Assembly (NCBI GenBank): GCA_020049855.1
Contig: JAGVLJ010000001.1
Coordinates: 62,001 to 126,000 of the forward strand
Direction: 5' to 3'
DNA length: 64,000 nucleotides
DNA from: Bacteroidia bacterium
Lineage (GTDB): Bacteria > Bacteroidota > Bacteroidia > UKL13-3
Positions 7,018-15,758 of this stretch are shown in pieces. Positions within the stretch are counted from its first letter, which is position 1. Each line of letters begins with the position of its first letter. The position numbers were made by a program, and so were the translations under genes. Under the pieces are notes generated by a model. It made no database searches. It was given only the letters and a program-made list of their open reading frames with translations, and had not been told where the DNA came from.

Positions 7018-8088
7018 ATGAATAGAAAAACACAATACGCAATTAACGGTGCAATTGGCGGAACACTTATTTCGGCTTTAATAAATGTCTTCAAGCAACT
7101 AAACAGAATCGAAGAAAATCCTCAACTAAAATTTGATTGGTCTGAGTTGTTCAAAGCTGGTGGGAAAGGAGCTTTAATTGGCGGTTGCGGTGGTTTGGTT
7201 GTCGGAGCAATTGTTGATGAAGTCAATGCAAATACAAAAGCTATAAACACCGATGCTTATCTGAGTTCTTTTGCCTTTGCAGTGCAAGCAGACAAAAACT
7301 CTTCTCTTTACAAAGTGAGTGAAAGAAAGTGTGGGCAAATAATAAAGTTCTTAGAGAGAGAATTTGCTTCTGAACTTTCAGATGTGCCTTTTCAATGGGG
7401 TTCAAATGCAAAAGGTACAGCAATTGAAGGAAAGTCGGATTTTGATATTATGGTTCGGTTTCATCCGAATAGTTTTACAGTTGAAGAAATGTACTATTCC
7501 GTATTAGATGCCTTCAAAGAAAAATTTTATGACAAAGCAATTATTGAAGTAGTTGACCAGAAAAAATCTATCGGACTTGTGTTCAGTTTAAAAGGTGAAA
7601 ATGTGAGAATAGATATTGTGCCAATGAGAGATATTGACACTAACCCAAGGAATACCGCCTCTAACTTATATGTAAACAACAAAGGGTTGTTTTCAAAACC
7701 TACAATTACTAAAACTGATATTCCATTACAAGCATCACTTCAATTAACGCCTACACAAAAGAAACTTATTGTCATGCTAAAGAAATGGAAGACTGATAAT
7801 GATGTGCCAATAAGCTCATACATGATTCAATTGTTTGTTGTCAAAGCGTATGAAAGAAATAGGAATAACATTCCAAGAAAGTTAACTGATAAGTTGATGT
7901 TGGTCTTGGATTTTATTGCTGAGAACATAAACACAATAAGACTTGTCAGCCCTGAGAACACAAATAATATTGTCAGCGATGTTCCAGCTACGGATAAGGC
8001 AACCATCAGAAAAAAGGCACTCAAAGTAGTTGAAGAGTATGAGTACCATCCTAACACAATACAATCATTTTTTGTCTTGGAAGACTAG
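7018..8088 (+). CDS. Membrane-anchored second CD-NTase-like nucleotidyltransferase
   Basis: A 356-residue protein that I cannot assign to a named family. Residues 9-27 and 47-67 are glycine-rich hydrophobic stretches (GAIGGTLISALI; GALIGGCGGLVVGAIV), suggesting a glycine-zipper membrane hairpin. The rest is a nucleotidyltransferase of the pol-beta/CD-NTase type: GSNAKGT (G128, S129), D141 and D143 in SDFDIMV, and D199 in RIDIVPM, then a helical domain (LTPTQKKLIVMLKKWK…PISSYMIQLFVVKAY) like the second half of CD-NTases. It follows nucC by 3 bases and ends the operon. A standard type III CBASS has only one synthase. It might be a second signal synthase, a membrane effector, or an RNA-modifying NTase toxin. 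The fold assignment is good; the function is unknown. Confidence 0.82.
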   Translation: MNRKTQYAINGAIGGTLISALINVFKQLNRIEENPQLKFDWSELFKAGGKGALIGGCGGLVVGAIVDEVNANTKAINTDAYLSSFAFAVQADKNSSLYKVSERKCGQIIKFLEREFASELSDVPFQWGSNAKGTAIEGKSDFDIMVRFHPNSFTVEEMYYSVLDAFKEKFYDKAIIEVVDQKKSIGLVFSLKGENVRIDIVPMRDIDTNPRNTASNLYVNNKGLFSKPTITKTDIPLQASLQLTPTQKKLIVMLKKWKTDNDVPISSYMIQLFVVKAYERNRNNIPRKLTDKLMLVLDFIAENINTIRLVSPENTNNIVSDVPATDKATIRKKALKVVEEYEYHPNTIQSFFVLED

Positions 8089-8301
8089 CGTCCGTGAACT
8101 TCAAAAGCGTTGGGGATTGCACTCTTTATTGGATGCATTTGTGACGTTGCAAAATAATGAAAGTGTGTTTTGTATGGTGGGATAGATGGGTTTTTGTAAA
8201 TGTATCAAAAATCTCATAAACCATCAAAAGGGGGAGGTAATTTTTTGAATGCTTTTGGGGAGGGTGTAGTCCCGCAGTTAAAAAAGCAGGGAAACCCGTT
8301 A
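8089..8301 (+). other. Intergenic region at the right edge of the defence island
   Basis: About 210 bases between the converging last CBASS gene and the SGNH hydrolase gene. I see no convincing ORF, tRNA, direct repeat or strong terminator hairpin. The change from AT-rich island DNA to more GC-rich host DNA happens here, so the right junction of the island is probably in this stretch. Confidence 0.4.
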
Positions 8302-9825
8302 CTAAGAGCCTTGGGCTTTCAGGTAGCGTTGATAGTCTTTCATAATGGCCTTGTACAGCAACTCGGCCAGTAAATTTGCCCCGCGTGGCGACAGGTGGGT
8401 GAAATCTTTTGCGGCCAGTGGCGGGTTATTAAACACCCACAAGGGCATGGAGTTTTTACCTCCCATGGCTTCATAGGCATCCCAAAAAGCACAGCCTGCC
8501 GCAAAAGCTGCCCTGCGCTGGGCATCGCGTATCATTTCAAGGTAGGGATACGTGGCGTAATCGGTTCCTTCTTTGGTAGAGATATCGGTGGTGCCCACAA
8601 CCAAAATGCTTACCCCGGGCAGTTGGCGTTTGAGTAATTGCAATTGTTTTAAAAAACTGTATTCGTAGTACTGCACCGCCTGCGAATCTTTTACGTAAGG
8701 CACCACATTTACCCCATACTGCAAAATGATAAATTTGGTTCCGCGCAGCTGATGTTGTTTGGCTAAATAAGGGCCGTTCATTCGGGTAAAGTCGGTTCCC
8801 GAACTGCCACGCATGGAGTAATTGTCCACCCGCACCCCGTTTTCGCGGTCAAGCGACACCCCCATTATATCCGGACTTTGCCCGCTGATAAACGTAAGTT
8901 TGATATAGCCGCTGCTATCGGTGGTGCTCCATGTTTTGGTCCCCACTTCGGCAGCCGAGATGGTATCGGACAAAATGCCTCCGTTTTTTTCTACCCGCAA
9001 CTGAACGGTGCGCTGACTGGCATACCACAGCGTGGCGCGGTCATAGTTTTTTACGGTGGCGTAAGAGAGTTTGCTTCGTTTAAATGATAACCAGGGCAGG
9101 CCTCCGCTGCTCACCCACACCGATTGTAAAACACTATCGGCACCCGTTGAATCTTTGGCTACTTTTTTTGTAACCAGATAGCCGTTGCGGTAGCTGTACA
9201 TGGCCCCCGAAATACCGTAGCGGCTTTCGTTCACCTTGCTTTGCGGGTATCCGTAGCAGGCCTGTTTAATCCACTCGCGGCTTTCGCGTTGCTGCACGGT
9301 AATGCGCATGGTGGAAACATCAATGGGGGTAACCAGTCCGGGACCACCACCGCCAAATTGTTTTTGAAGTTTATTGCGCAGGTAATCCGAAAAACGGTCG
9401 CCCTCTACCTGCGAATCGCCATAGTAGGCCACTGCCAAAGGGGAGCCTTGTTGCGCGCATTGATGCAGAGCCTCAAAAAAAGTGTTCAGGTCGTCAGCGT
9501 TGTTGCGGCCATGTTGCAGGTTAAACTCGGTGGTGGTATCGGCCGGGTGAAAAGCCGAATCTATTGAGATAAGCGCAAAGGACTCCTCTTCATTTTCGGC
9601 TGAATCTACCTGTACCGAAGTAACAAGGTGTTTAATGTTTTTGGTGGTATGTTCTTTTCCGTGCAACACCTGTTGCAGGGGTACAAAGTGCAGCGAAAAC
9701 CCATCGGTGAGTTTCCATTCTCCATCAGGCATAAGCAGCACAAAAAGCAGTAAGAACAGTTGGATGTAAATAACAATGAAAAAAACTTTTCGCGGACGTA
9801 TGGTTTTAGGAATTTCCTCTTCCAT
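8302..9825 (-). CDS. Membrane-anchored SGNH/GDSL-family hydrolase
   Basis: A 507-residue protein with one N-terminal membrane segment (about residues 13-32, VFFIVIYIQLFLLLFVLLMP), so the bulk should lie in the periplasm. The SGNH blocks are visible: AVAYYGDSQVEG with nucleophile S138, ILQYGVNVV for block III, and DFTHLSPRGA near the C-terminus for the D-x-x-H pair. Such enzymes remove or transfer acyl groups from polysaccharide or peptidoglycan. It begins 8 bases after the transglycosylase-like LysM protein, in the tatA-gatA-LysM-SGNH run on this strand. That pairing suggests a peptidoglycan O-acetyl esterase or similar wall-modifying role, which is an inference. Confidence 0.83.
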   Translation of the reverse strand: MEEEIPKTIRPRKVFFIVIYIQLFLLLFVLLMPDGEWKLTDGFSLHFVPLQQVLHGKEHTTKNIKHLVTSVQVDSAENEEESFALISIDSAFHPADTTTEFNLQHGRNNADDLNTFFEALHQCAQQGSPLAVAYYGDSQVEGDRFSDYLRNKLQKQFGGGGPGLVTPIDVSTMRITVQQRESREWIKQACYGYPQSKVNESRYGISGAMYSYRNGYLVTKKVAKDSTGADSVLQSVWVSSGGLPWLSFKRSKLSYATVKNYDRATLWYASQRTVQLRVEKNGGILSDTISAAEVGTKTWSTTDSSGYIKLTFISGQSPDIMGVSLDRENGVRVDNYSMRGSSGTDFTRMNGPYLAKQHQLRGTKFIILQYGVNVVPYVKDSQAVQYYEYSFLKQLQLLKRQLPGVSILVVGTTDISTKEGTDYATYPYLEMIRDAQRRAAFAAGCAFWDAYEAMGGKNSMPLWVFNNPPLAAKDFTHLSPRGANLLAELLYKAIMKDYQRYLKAQGS

Positions 9826-9833
9826 TGAAGAAA

Positions 9834-11117
9834 TCAGTCTTTTTTACGCAAGGCGTTTTTTTGTGCCCTGGTCATTCTGTTAATTTTATTGTAGTGCACA
9901 AACTTTTTCCCGGGCACCCAAATAATAAGCTTTTGCCCTAAACGCACATTGGTTGTTTTGAGTTTATTCCACGACTTTATCTGTTGCGGTGTTACATCAA
10001 ACCAGTCGGCAATATTGCCCAGCACATCTCCGCTTTTAACTGTGTACATCACTCGTTTTTTATCAAACACTTTAGCGGGTTCTTCTTTGGTTGTTTTAAC
10101 AGGTTCGGTTGATGCTTCTTCCTTTTTAGGGGTAGGTTCTCCCGGCTGGTCGGTAGTGGCGGGTGTTGGTGCTTCTTCCGGTTTGGTCTCCGTTTTTTGA
10201 ATCGTCACCGGACTCATGTCAGATGGTTTAGGAACATAAATATACACCGAGTCCTTCAATCGGTTCCAATACTTAGCTTTTCCCCTTGGCAGATTAATAA
10301 GGTAATTGGGTGTACCCAGCGGAATGATATCTTTTTTGAAAATAGGATTTAACTCGCGTAGTTCTTCCATTGCAATATCCAATGTTGATGAAATTTGCTG
10401 AAACGAAAGCCATTTGTTTACTGTTACGGTATCGTTGGTAACAGGCTGAGGTAATTTTGCCGGCAAAATATTATGCTCCCGGTAAAAATTAAAAATATAG
10501 GCCGAGGCGATAAACTGTGGTATCAGCTCTTTGTTTTCAAGCGGCAACAAGGGATATACCTCCCAAAAATTCATCTTATATCCGCTTTGGCGAATGGCTT
10601 TATTTAAGATAGCCGGAGTGTTGGCATAGGCCGCCAACGTAAGTAACCAGTTATTGTAAATATTGTTTAAATCTTTAAGGTAAGAAGAAGAGGCCTGCGT
10701 AGATTTTACCAGGTCTTTACGTTCATCCACAAAGGAGTTTATTTTTAATCCATAAGTACGAGCCACGTTGTACATCATGCGCCAGTAGCCTGTTGCTCCG
10801 GCCGGAGATACAATGGCATTGTTAACTCCCGATGCCGCTACCATTAAATATTTTAATTCAACAGGCAATTGCTTTTCACGCAACAATTTTTCAATGAGTT
10901 GAAAATGCCCTTGACAGCGGCCTAAAATTTCGGCCGTTTTCTCGGGCTCTGCCAAAAACAGGTCTATCTGTTTGCGCACCGCTTCGTTATAACTTAGCTC
11001 AATAGGAGATTTTAAACTTGCCAGCCTCTGTTCGTATAGTTGATCGTTTTGATCGGGGGTTGCCCGGCAAGTTAAAAACAGGAGTACACAAAAAAATACC
11101 GCACCAATCCTTCTCAT
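9834..11117 (-). CDS. LysM protein with a lytic-transglycosylase-like domain lacking the catalytic Glu
   Basis: A 427-residue exported protein (signal peptide about residues 1-18). Residues about 85-210 follow the MltD/SLT pattern (LPVELKYL, SPAGATGYWRMM, YGLKINSFVDERKD, YLKDLNNIYNNW). Where MltD-type enzymes have VES with the catalytic Glu, this protein has VAAS (A95), so it should not cleave glycan by the usual mechanism. A first divergent LysM-like stretch sits near 230-280, then a Pro/Glu/Thr-rich linker, then a clear C-terminal LysM (MYTVKSGDVLGNIADWF). It is likely a peptidoglycan-binding scaffold. It lies 4 bases after gatA and 8 bases before the SGNH hydrolase. Confidence 0.85.
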   Translation of the reverse strand: MRRIGAVFFCVLLFLTCRATPDQNDQLYEQRLASLKSPIELSYNEAVRKQIDLFLAEPEKTAEILGRCQGHFQLIEKLLREKQLPVELKYLMVAASGVNNAIVSPAGATGYWRMMYNVARTYGLKINSFVDERKDLVKSTQASSSYLKDLNNIYNNWLLTLAAYANTPAILNKAIRQSGYKMNFWEVYPLLPLENKELIPQFIASAYIFNFYREHNILPAKLPQPVTNDTVTVNKWLSFQQISSTLDIAMEELRELNPIFKKDIIPLGTPNYLINLPRGKAKYWNRLKDSVYIYVPKPSDMSPVTIQKTETKPEEAPTPATTDQPGEPTPKKEEASTEPVKTTKEEPAKVFDKKRVMYTVKSGDVLGNIADWFDVTPQQIKSWNKLKTTNVRLGQKLIIWVPGKKFVHYNKINRMTRAQKNALRKKD

Positions 11118-11121
11118 TCTT

Positions 11122-12558
11122 TTATGTTGCTGTGGCTTGTTCGTTCATTACTTGTTTGGCAAATGCCAGCAACGATGCTTCTTCAAAATGACGACCCATT
11201 AATTGCAGCCCATAGGGCATTCCGTTACTGTGTTTTCCTACCGGAATAGTAACGGCAGGATTACCTGAAATATTTGCCTGTACCGTAAATATATCGGCTA
11301 AGTACATTGATACGGGGTTAGCTGCTTTTTCGCCCAGCTTAAAAGCCGGTGTAGGTGTGGTAGGCAATAATAAAAAGTCATTGTCCTTCAACAACGCATC
11401 CGTTGCGTTGCGTATTACCCTTCGTACTTTTAACCCTTTGGTATAATAGGCATCGTAATGCTCGGCACTAAGCACAAGTGTTCCCAGCATAATTCTGCGT
11501 TTTACTTCGGGACCAAAACCCTCGCTGCGCGATTTACGAAACGATGATTCCATATCGGTAGCATTGGCACTTCGGTATCCGTAATGCAAACCCGAGAAAC
11601 GGGCCAGATTGCTCGAAGCCTCGGCTGTGGTAAGTACATAGTAGGTGGGCACCATATAGTCGAGGTAAGGAAACTCTACCGATACCACTTCATGTCCGGC
11701 TGCCTTTAATTGTTCAATAGTGACCAGCGTTTGTGCTTTTACTTCGGCATCAATTCCTTCGCTATCCAAACAATCCTTTATATAGGCAATTTTATATTTT
11801 TTATCGCTGTTCAAAAGTTTGCTGTAGGCTTCTGCAGGTTTGGAGGAAGCCGTTGCATCGTGTCCGTCAGCTCCGGCCATTACTTCCAGCAACAGCGCCA
11901 TATCTTCTACGCTTTTGGTAACGGGACCAATCTGGTCGAACGAAGAAGCATAGGCAATAAGCCCCCACCGTGAAATTCTTCCGTACGTTGGTTTTAATCC
12001 ATACAATCCGCAAAAAGCGGCAGGCTGACGAATGGAACCACCGGTATCAGAACCCAGAGAAGCCAGGCACATATCTGCCTGAACCGAAACGGCACAGCCT
12101 CCCGAAGAACCTCCCGGAACACGGGTAGTATCGGCATAGTTGAGTACCGGACCAAAAGCTGAATTTTCGGTACTGGCACCCATAGCAAATTCATCGCAAT
12201 TGGTGCGACCAATAATGATCGCATCTTCTTCCAGAATGCGCTCCACCACTGTTGCTGAATACAACGATTCGAATCCTGCGAGAATTTTTGATGAAGCAGA
12301 AACCTTGTGGCCTTTGTAACAAATATTATCTTTAAGGGAAATAACCATTCCGGCCAGTTTGCCGGCCTTTCCTGATTGAATGCGCTGCTCCACTTCGGCT
12401 GCACGAGCCAAAGCTTCCTCTGAAAAAGTTTCTAAAAACGCGTTGAGGTGTTTGTTCCCTTCTATTTGCCGCAGGTAATGCTGCACCAAATCGCGCAACT
12501 TAAGCTGCCCGCTTTGAATATCGCTGAGTATGGCGGATTGTGATGTATATGTTCTCAA
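11122..12558 (-). CDS. gatA: Asp-tRNA(Asn)/Glu-tRNA(Gln) amidotransferase subunit A
   Basis: A 478-residue amidase-signature protein of normal GatA length. The Ser-cisSer-Lys triad is present: Lys in ISLKDNICYKG, and the two serines in PGGSSGGCAVSV…GSDTGGSIRQPA. The C-terminal AVTIPVGKHSNGMPYGLQLMG is typical of GatA. With GatB and GatC it amidates misacylated Glu-tRNA(Gln) or Asp-tRNA(Asn). gatB and gatC are not in the window, as is common in this phylum. It follows tatA by 22 bases. Confidence 0.95.
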   Translation of the reverse strand: MRTYTSQSAILSDIQSGQLKLRDLVQHYLRQIEGNKHLNAFLETFSEEALARAAEVEQRIQSGKAGKLAGMVISLKDNICYKGHKVSASSKILAGFESLYSATVVERILEEDAIIIGRTNCDEFAMGASTENSAFGPVLNYADTTRVPGGSSGGCAVSVQADMCLASLGSDTGGSIRQPAAFCGLYGLKPTYGRISRWGLIAYASSFDQIGPVTKSVEDMALLLEVMAGADGHDATASSKPAEAYSKLLNSDKKYKIAYIKDCLDSEGIDAEVKAQTLVTIEQLKAAGHEVVSVEFPYLDYMVPTYYVLTTAEASSNLARFSGLHYGYRSANATDMESSFRKSRSEGFGPEVKRRIMLGTLVLSAEHYDAYYTKGLKVRRVIRNATDALLKDNDFLLLPTTPTPAFKLGEKAANPVSMYLADIFTVQANISGNPAVTIPVGKHSNGMPYGLQLMGRHFEEASLLAFAKQVMNEQATAT

Positions 12559-12580
12559 ACAATCTGTCGGGTTTGGGACT

Positions 12581-12802
12581 TTATTTTTTTTCTTCTGCTG
12601 CGCGGTCTTTTTCTTTCATGCCATCCTCTATCTGCGACTTTACGCTTTTTTTGGCATCGTTAAACTCGCGAACACCCTGGCCTATGCCACGCATGAGTTC
12701 AGGAATTTTTTTGCCGCCAAAAAGCAGAATCACAGCAAGCAGGATGATAATCCATTCGCCTCCACCGGGCATGCTGAATAAAAGTGTATTGAGCAATTGC
12801 AT
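12581..12802 (-). CDS. tatA: Sec-independent translocase component TatA/TatE
   Basis: A 73-residue protein: a short N-terminal periplasmic part, one membrane helix ([21 protein letters not shown]) with the hallmark FGGKKIPEL hinge, an amphipathic helix ([15 protein letters not shown]) and a charged tail. TatA multimerises to let folded twin-arginine proteins cross the inner membrane. The ORF-track start eight codons upstream is a TTG inside the TACCTTTG promoter region, so the ATG at 12802 is preferred. tatC is not nearby. Confidence 0.92.
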   Translation of the reverse strand: MQLLNTLLFSMPGGGEWIIILLAVILLFGGKKIPELMRGIGQGVREFNDAKKSVKSQIEDGMKEKDRAAEEKK

Positions 12803-12823
12803 GAGCTTTTGTTTTTGAAGGGT

Positions 12824-12831
12824 CAAAGGTA
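12824..12831 (-). promoter_or_regulatory. TAnnTTTG promoter element for tatA-gatA
   Basis: TACCTTTG on the minus strand, 21 bases before the tatA ATG. It probably drives tatA, gatA, the LysM protein and the SGNH hydrolase together, since the intergenic gaps are 22, 4 and 8 bases. Confidence 0.6.
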
Positions 12832-12947
12832 CAAAAATTATCGGGAAACGCTACAGGAGGCCAACAAGTCATATTGCTGGCTTCGTGCTGCTTATAAAAT
12901 CAATTGGGGCGCATTGCCTGTTTTAGCTTTTGATGAATAGCTTTTCC

Positions 12948-12955
12948 TACCTTTG
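12948..12955 (+). promoter_or_regulatory. TAnnTTTG promoter element for the E1 gene
   Basis: TACCTTTG ends 7 bases before the ATG at 12963. It lies inside the ORF-track N-terminal extension, arguing that the extension is not translated. Confidence 0.6.
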
Positions 12956-12962
12956 CCACACC

Positions 12963-14939
12963 ATGATTTTTCAGAAAAAATTCTACGACAACAACACCCT
13001 GCTCAAATTATACAAGGGCATTCTTAAACCCCGTATGATTGAAGAGAAAATGCTTATTCTGCTTAGGCAGGGAAAAGTGAGCAAATGGTTTTCGGGTATA
13101 GGGCAGGAAGCGATATCGGCCGGAGCTACGCTGGCACTTGATAAAGACGAATACATTTTGCCCTTGCACCGCAATTTGGGCGTATTTATCAACCGCGATA
13201 TTCCGTTTACTAAACTCCTGGCTCAATGGCAGGGAAAATACAGCGGTTTCAGTAAAGGGCGCGAACGTTCTTTTCACTTTGGCACCAACGAATACCATAT
13301 TGTGGGCATGATTTCTCATCTGGGTGCTATGCTGGGAGTGGCCGATGGCATTGCGCTGGGTGGTGTGCTGAAAGAAGAAAAAAAAGTGGCCCTGGTTTTT
13401 TCGGGTGACGGTGGGGCCAGCGAAGGTGATTTTCACGAAGCACTGAACACGGCTGCCGTTTGGGATTTGCCGGTGATTTTTTTGATTGAAAACAACGGAT
13501 ACGGCCTTTCCACTCCCAGCAACGAGCAGTTTCGCTTTAAACGTTTTATTGATAAAGGTATTGGCTACGGCATGGAAACCCATCAGGTAGACGGCAATAA
13601 TGTGCTGGAGGTGTACGACACCATTAAAAACCTGGCCACTTCCATGCGCCATCGCCCAAGGCCGGTGCTGCTGGAGTGCATGACGTTTAGAATGCGCGGC
13701 CACGAAGAGGCCTCGGGAACCAAATATGTACCGCAGGAACTGTTTGACGAATGGGGCAAAAAAGATCCGCTCACCAATTACGAGCAGTGGTTACTAAAAG
13801 AAAATATTCTTACCAATGAAATAATTGAGCAATACCGCAACGAAATAAAAACAGAAATTGACCACGCAGTAGAAACGGTGTTTGCCGAACCCGATATTAC
13901 GCCCGACACAAACCATGAATTGGCCGATGTATATACACCGCATGTATCGGTAAGCACGCCTCCTGCTACCAAAAATAAATCTCCCAAACGATTAATAGAT
14001 GCCATTAGTGACGGCATGCGGCAGGCCATGGAAAAACACCCCAACCTGGTATTGATGGGACAGGATATTGCTGATTACGGTGGCGTGTTTAAAGCCACGC
14101 AAGGTTTTGTAGAGTTGTTTGGCAAAGGGCGGGTGCGCAACACCCCGTTGTGTGAAAGCGCTATTATAGGTACGGCTTATGGTCTTTCCATCAAAGGCAT
14201 GAAAGCCATGGTAGAAATGCAGTTTGCCGATTTTGTGACCTGCGGATTTAATCAGATAGTAAACAACCTGGCCAAATCGCATTACCGCTGGGAGCAACCG
14301 GCCGATGTGGTGGTGCGTATGCCCACAGGTGCAGGTGTGGGTGCAGGGCCCTTTCACTCGCAAAGCAACGAGGCCTGGTTTTTTCATGTGCCCGGATTAA
14401 AAATTTTATACCCTTCCTCTCCTGCCGATGCCAAAGGATTATTGCTCGCTGCTTTTGAAGACCCGAACCCGGTATTGTTTTTTGAACACAAAGCGCTTTA
14501 CCGTAGCTTGGAAGAAGACGTGTACGATGACTACTACACGATTGAAATAGGCAAAGCCAAAAAAGTGCGCGAAGGAAATGAGGTAAGCATTATTACCTAT
14601 GGGGCTGCCGTGTATTGGGCCGGAGAAGTTTGTGAAGAACTGGGCATTGATGCCGATATTGTTGACCTGCGTTCCTTATTGCCCTGGGATAAAGAAGCGG
14701 TGGAAGCCAGTGTAAACAAAACAGGCAAGGCCATGGTGTTTCATGAAGACACTTTAACCGGTGGCATTGGTGCTGAGATTGCAGCACACATTGCCAAACA
14801 TTGTTTTCAAAAATTAGATGCCCCGGTGTACCGCTGTGGCAGTTTGGATACTCCTGTACCTTTCGCCATTTCGCTTGAACAAAACTTTTTGCCAAAAGAA
14901 CGGTTTAAAAAAGAACTGCTGGAGCTGATGAACTTTTGA
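12963..14939 (+). CDS. Fused alpha-beta E1 component of a 2-oxoacid dehydrogenase
   Basis: A 658-residue protein in which the E1 alpha domain (residues about 1-325) is joined to the E1 beta domain (about 340-658). The thiamine-diphosphate motif GDGGASEGDF…NN spans about 148-180. The beta half shows GQDIADYGGVFKATQGF, PLCESAIIGTAYG and the C-terminal YRCGSLDTPVPF. E1 decarboxylates a 2-oxoacid and transfers the acyl group to the lipoyl domain of E2. The fused layout is usual in Bacteroidota, where the enzyme is annotated as branched-chain or pyruvate type. I cannot fix the substrate from sequence alone, and no E2 or E3 gene is adjacent. Confidence 0.92.
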   Translation: MIFQKKFYDNNTLLKLYKGILKPRMIEEKMLILLRQGKVSKWFSGIGQEAISAGATLALDKDEYILPLHRNLGVFINRDIPFTKLLAQWQGKYSGFSKGRERSFHFGTNEYHIVGMISHLGAMLGVADGIALGGVLKEEKKVALVFSGDGGASEGDFHEALNTAAVWDLPVIFLIENNGYGLSTPSNEQFRFKRFIDKGIGYGMETHQVDGNNVLEVYDTIKNLATSMRHRPRPVLLECMTFRMRGHEEASGTKYVPQELFDEWGKKDPLTNYEQWLLKENILTNEIIEQYRNEIKTEIDHAVETVFAEPDITPDTNHELADVYTPHVSVSTPPATKNKSPKRLIDAISDGMRQAMEKHPNLVLMGQDIADYGGVFKATQGFVELFGKGRVRNTPLCESAIIGTAYGLSIKGMKAMVEMQFADFVTCGFNQIVNNLAKSHYRWEQPADVVVRMPTGAGVGAGPFHSQSNEAWFFHVPGLKILYPSSPADAKGLLLAAFEDPNPVLFFEHKALYRSLEEDVYDDYYTIEIGKAKKVREGNEVSIITYGAAVYWAGEVCEELGIDADIVDLRSLLPWDKEAVEASVNKTGKAMVFHEDTLTGGIGAEIAAHIAKHCFQKLDAPVYRCGSLDTPVPFAISLEQNFLPKERFKKELLELMNF

Positions 14940-15090
14940 TGCAAGCACACGCGTTGACAAACGCGCGCGAGTTTGGGGAAGTTGGATAAGTAAACACGCA
15001 GGAAAAACAACTCTTAACATATCTGCAAGGTGAAAAACGAAAATGGCTGGATGGGTTATTTGACATCGTCAAACAAAATCACAAATCATT

Positions 15091-15204
15091 CTACTTTTCT
15101 AATGCATAATCTGGGTTTAAAAAGTTTTCAGGCAAATTAATTTGTTGCCCCATTCCTACCTTGCCCAAGCAAAGCAGAATCAATACAAAAATTGATTTTT
15201 TCAT
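15091..15204 (-). CDS. Small secreted peptide or truncated gene
   Basis: A 37-codon ORF missed by the ORF track: ATG, a convincing signal peptide (MKKSIFVLILLCLG), then GQQINLPENFLNPDYALEK and a stop. It begins 19 bases after the end of the DUF6252-like lipoprotein gene on the same strand, as an operon partner would. It is either a very small secreted peptide or the remains of a longer secreted protein. No family recognised. Confidence 0.4.
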   Translation of the reverse strand: MKKSIFVLILLCLGKVGMGQQINLPENFLNPDYALEK

Positions 15205-15223
15205 AAACCATATAGATTAATTG

Positions 15224-15730
15224 TTAGTTATAAATCATATCGAATCGGCCATCAGTAATGTGTACAATGCTTGAATCGTCTCCAATGGCATCAAAATAAA
15301 ACGTCCCCGCCATGATATGCTTTTGTTTATCCCAATATTGAATGTGTAATTTGCCGGTGTGTAATGGATTGGTCCTAAATCCTCCACCAAATGCAGGTAG
15401 ATAAAAAACATTTTTCTGTGCATTAACATACGTTAAATCATACGCCCCGGTGTCGGTAACTGTTTTGTCCCAAATACCAATATATACCCGCTCTCCGTTC
15501 CGGTCGATGTACAGGGTTAAGTCATCATCATACCAGCCAAAGTATTTGCCCGTTAAATCGTGTTCCCGTGGTATAAACACACGTCCGTTTACCAGGCAGC
15601 CAAGGGTATTTGCTCCTGTCTGGGTATAGGGGGGTAATTGGTCGGGTGGGGTAGTTTCATCTTTTTCGCAATGCACATTCATGGTAAGCAAAGCGGTAAA
15701 AAGTAGCAATAATTGATGGTATGTTTTCAT
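15224..15730 (-). CDS. DUF6252-like secreted protein or lipoprotein
   Basis: A 168-residue protein with a signal peptide followed by HCEKDETTPPDQLPP, possibly a poor lipobox with a lipid-modified Cys22, although the residues before the Cys are unusual. The TGANTLGCLVNGRVFIP stretch is characteristic of Bacteroidota DUF6252-type outer-surface proteins of unknown function. The rest is predicted beta-rich. A TAGCTTTG element lies 20 bases upstream of the ATG. Confidence 0.65.
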   Translation of the reverse strand: MKTYHQLLLLFTALLTMNVHCEKDETTPPDQLPPYTQTGANTLGCLVNGRVFIPREHDLTGKYFGWYDDDLTLYIDRNGERVYIGIWDKTVTDTGAYDLTYVNAQKNVFYLPAFGGGFRTNPLHTGKLHIQYWDKQKHIMAGTFYFDAIGDDSSIVHITDGRFDMIYN

Positions 15731-15750
15731 AACAGTTAGTTATTAGATAA

Positions 15751-15758
15751 CAAAGCTA
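15751..15758 (-). promoter_or_regulatory. TAnnTTTG promoter element for the DUF6252-like gene
   Basis: TAGCTTTG on the minus strand, 20 bases from the ATG at 15730. Confidence 0.5.

Noticed and set aside
13008-13703. 231-codon minus-strand ORF inside the E1 gene
   Set aside because: Antisense shadow of a strongly conserved thiamine-diphosphate enzyme domain. The translation is His- and Phe-rich with no motif or promoter.
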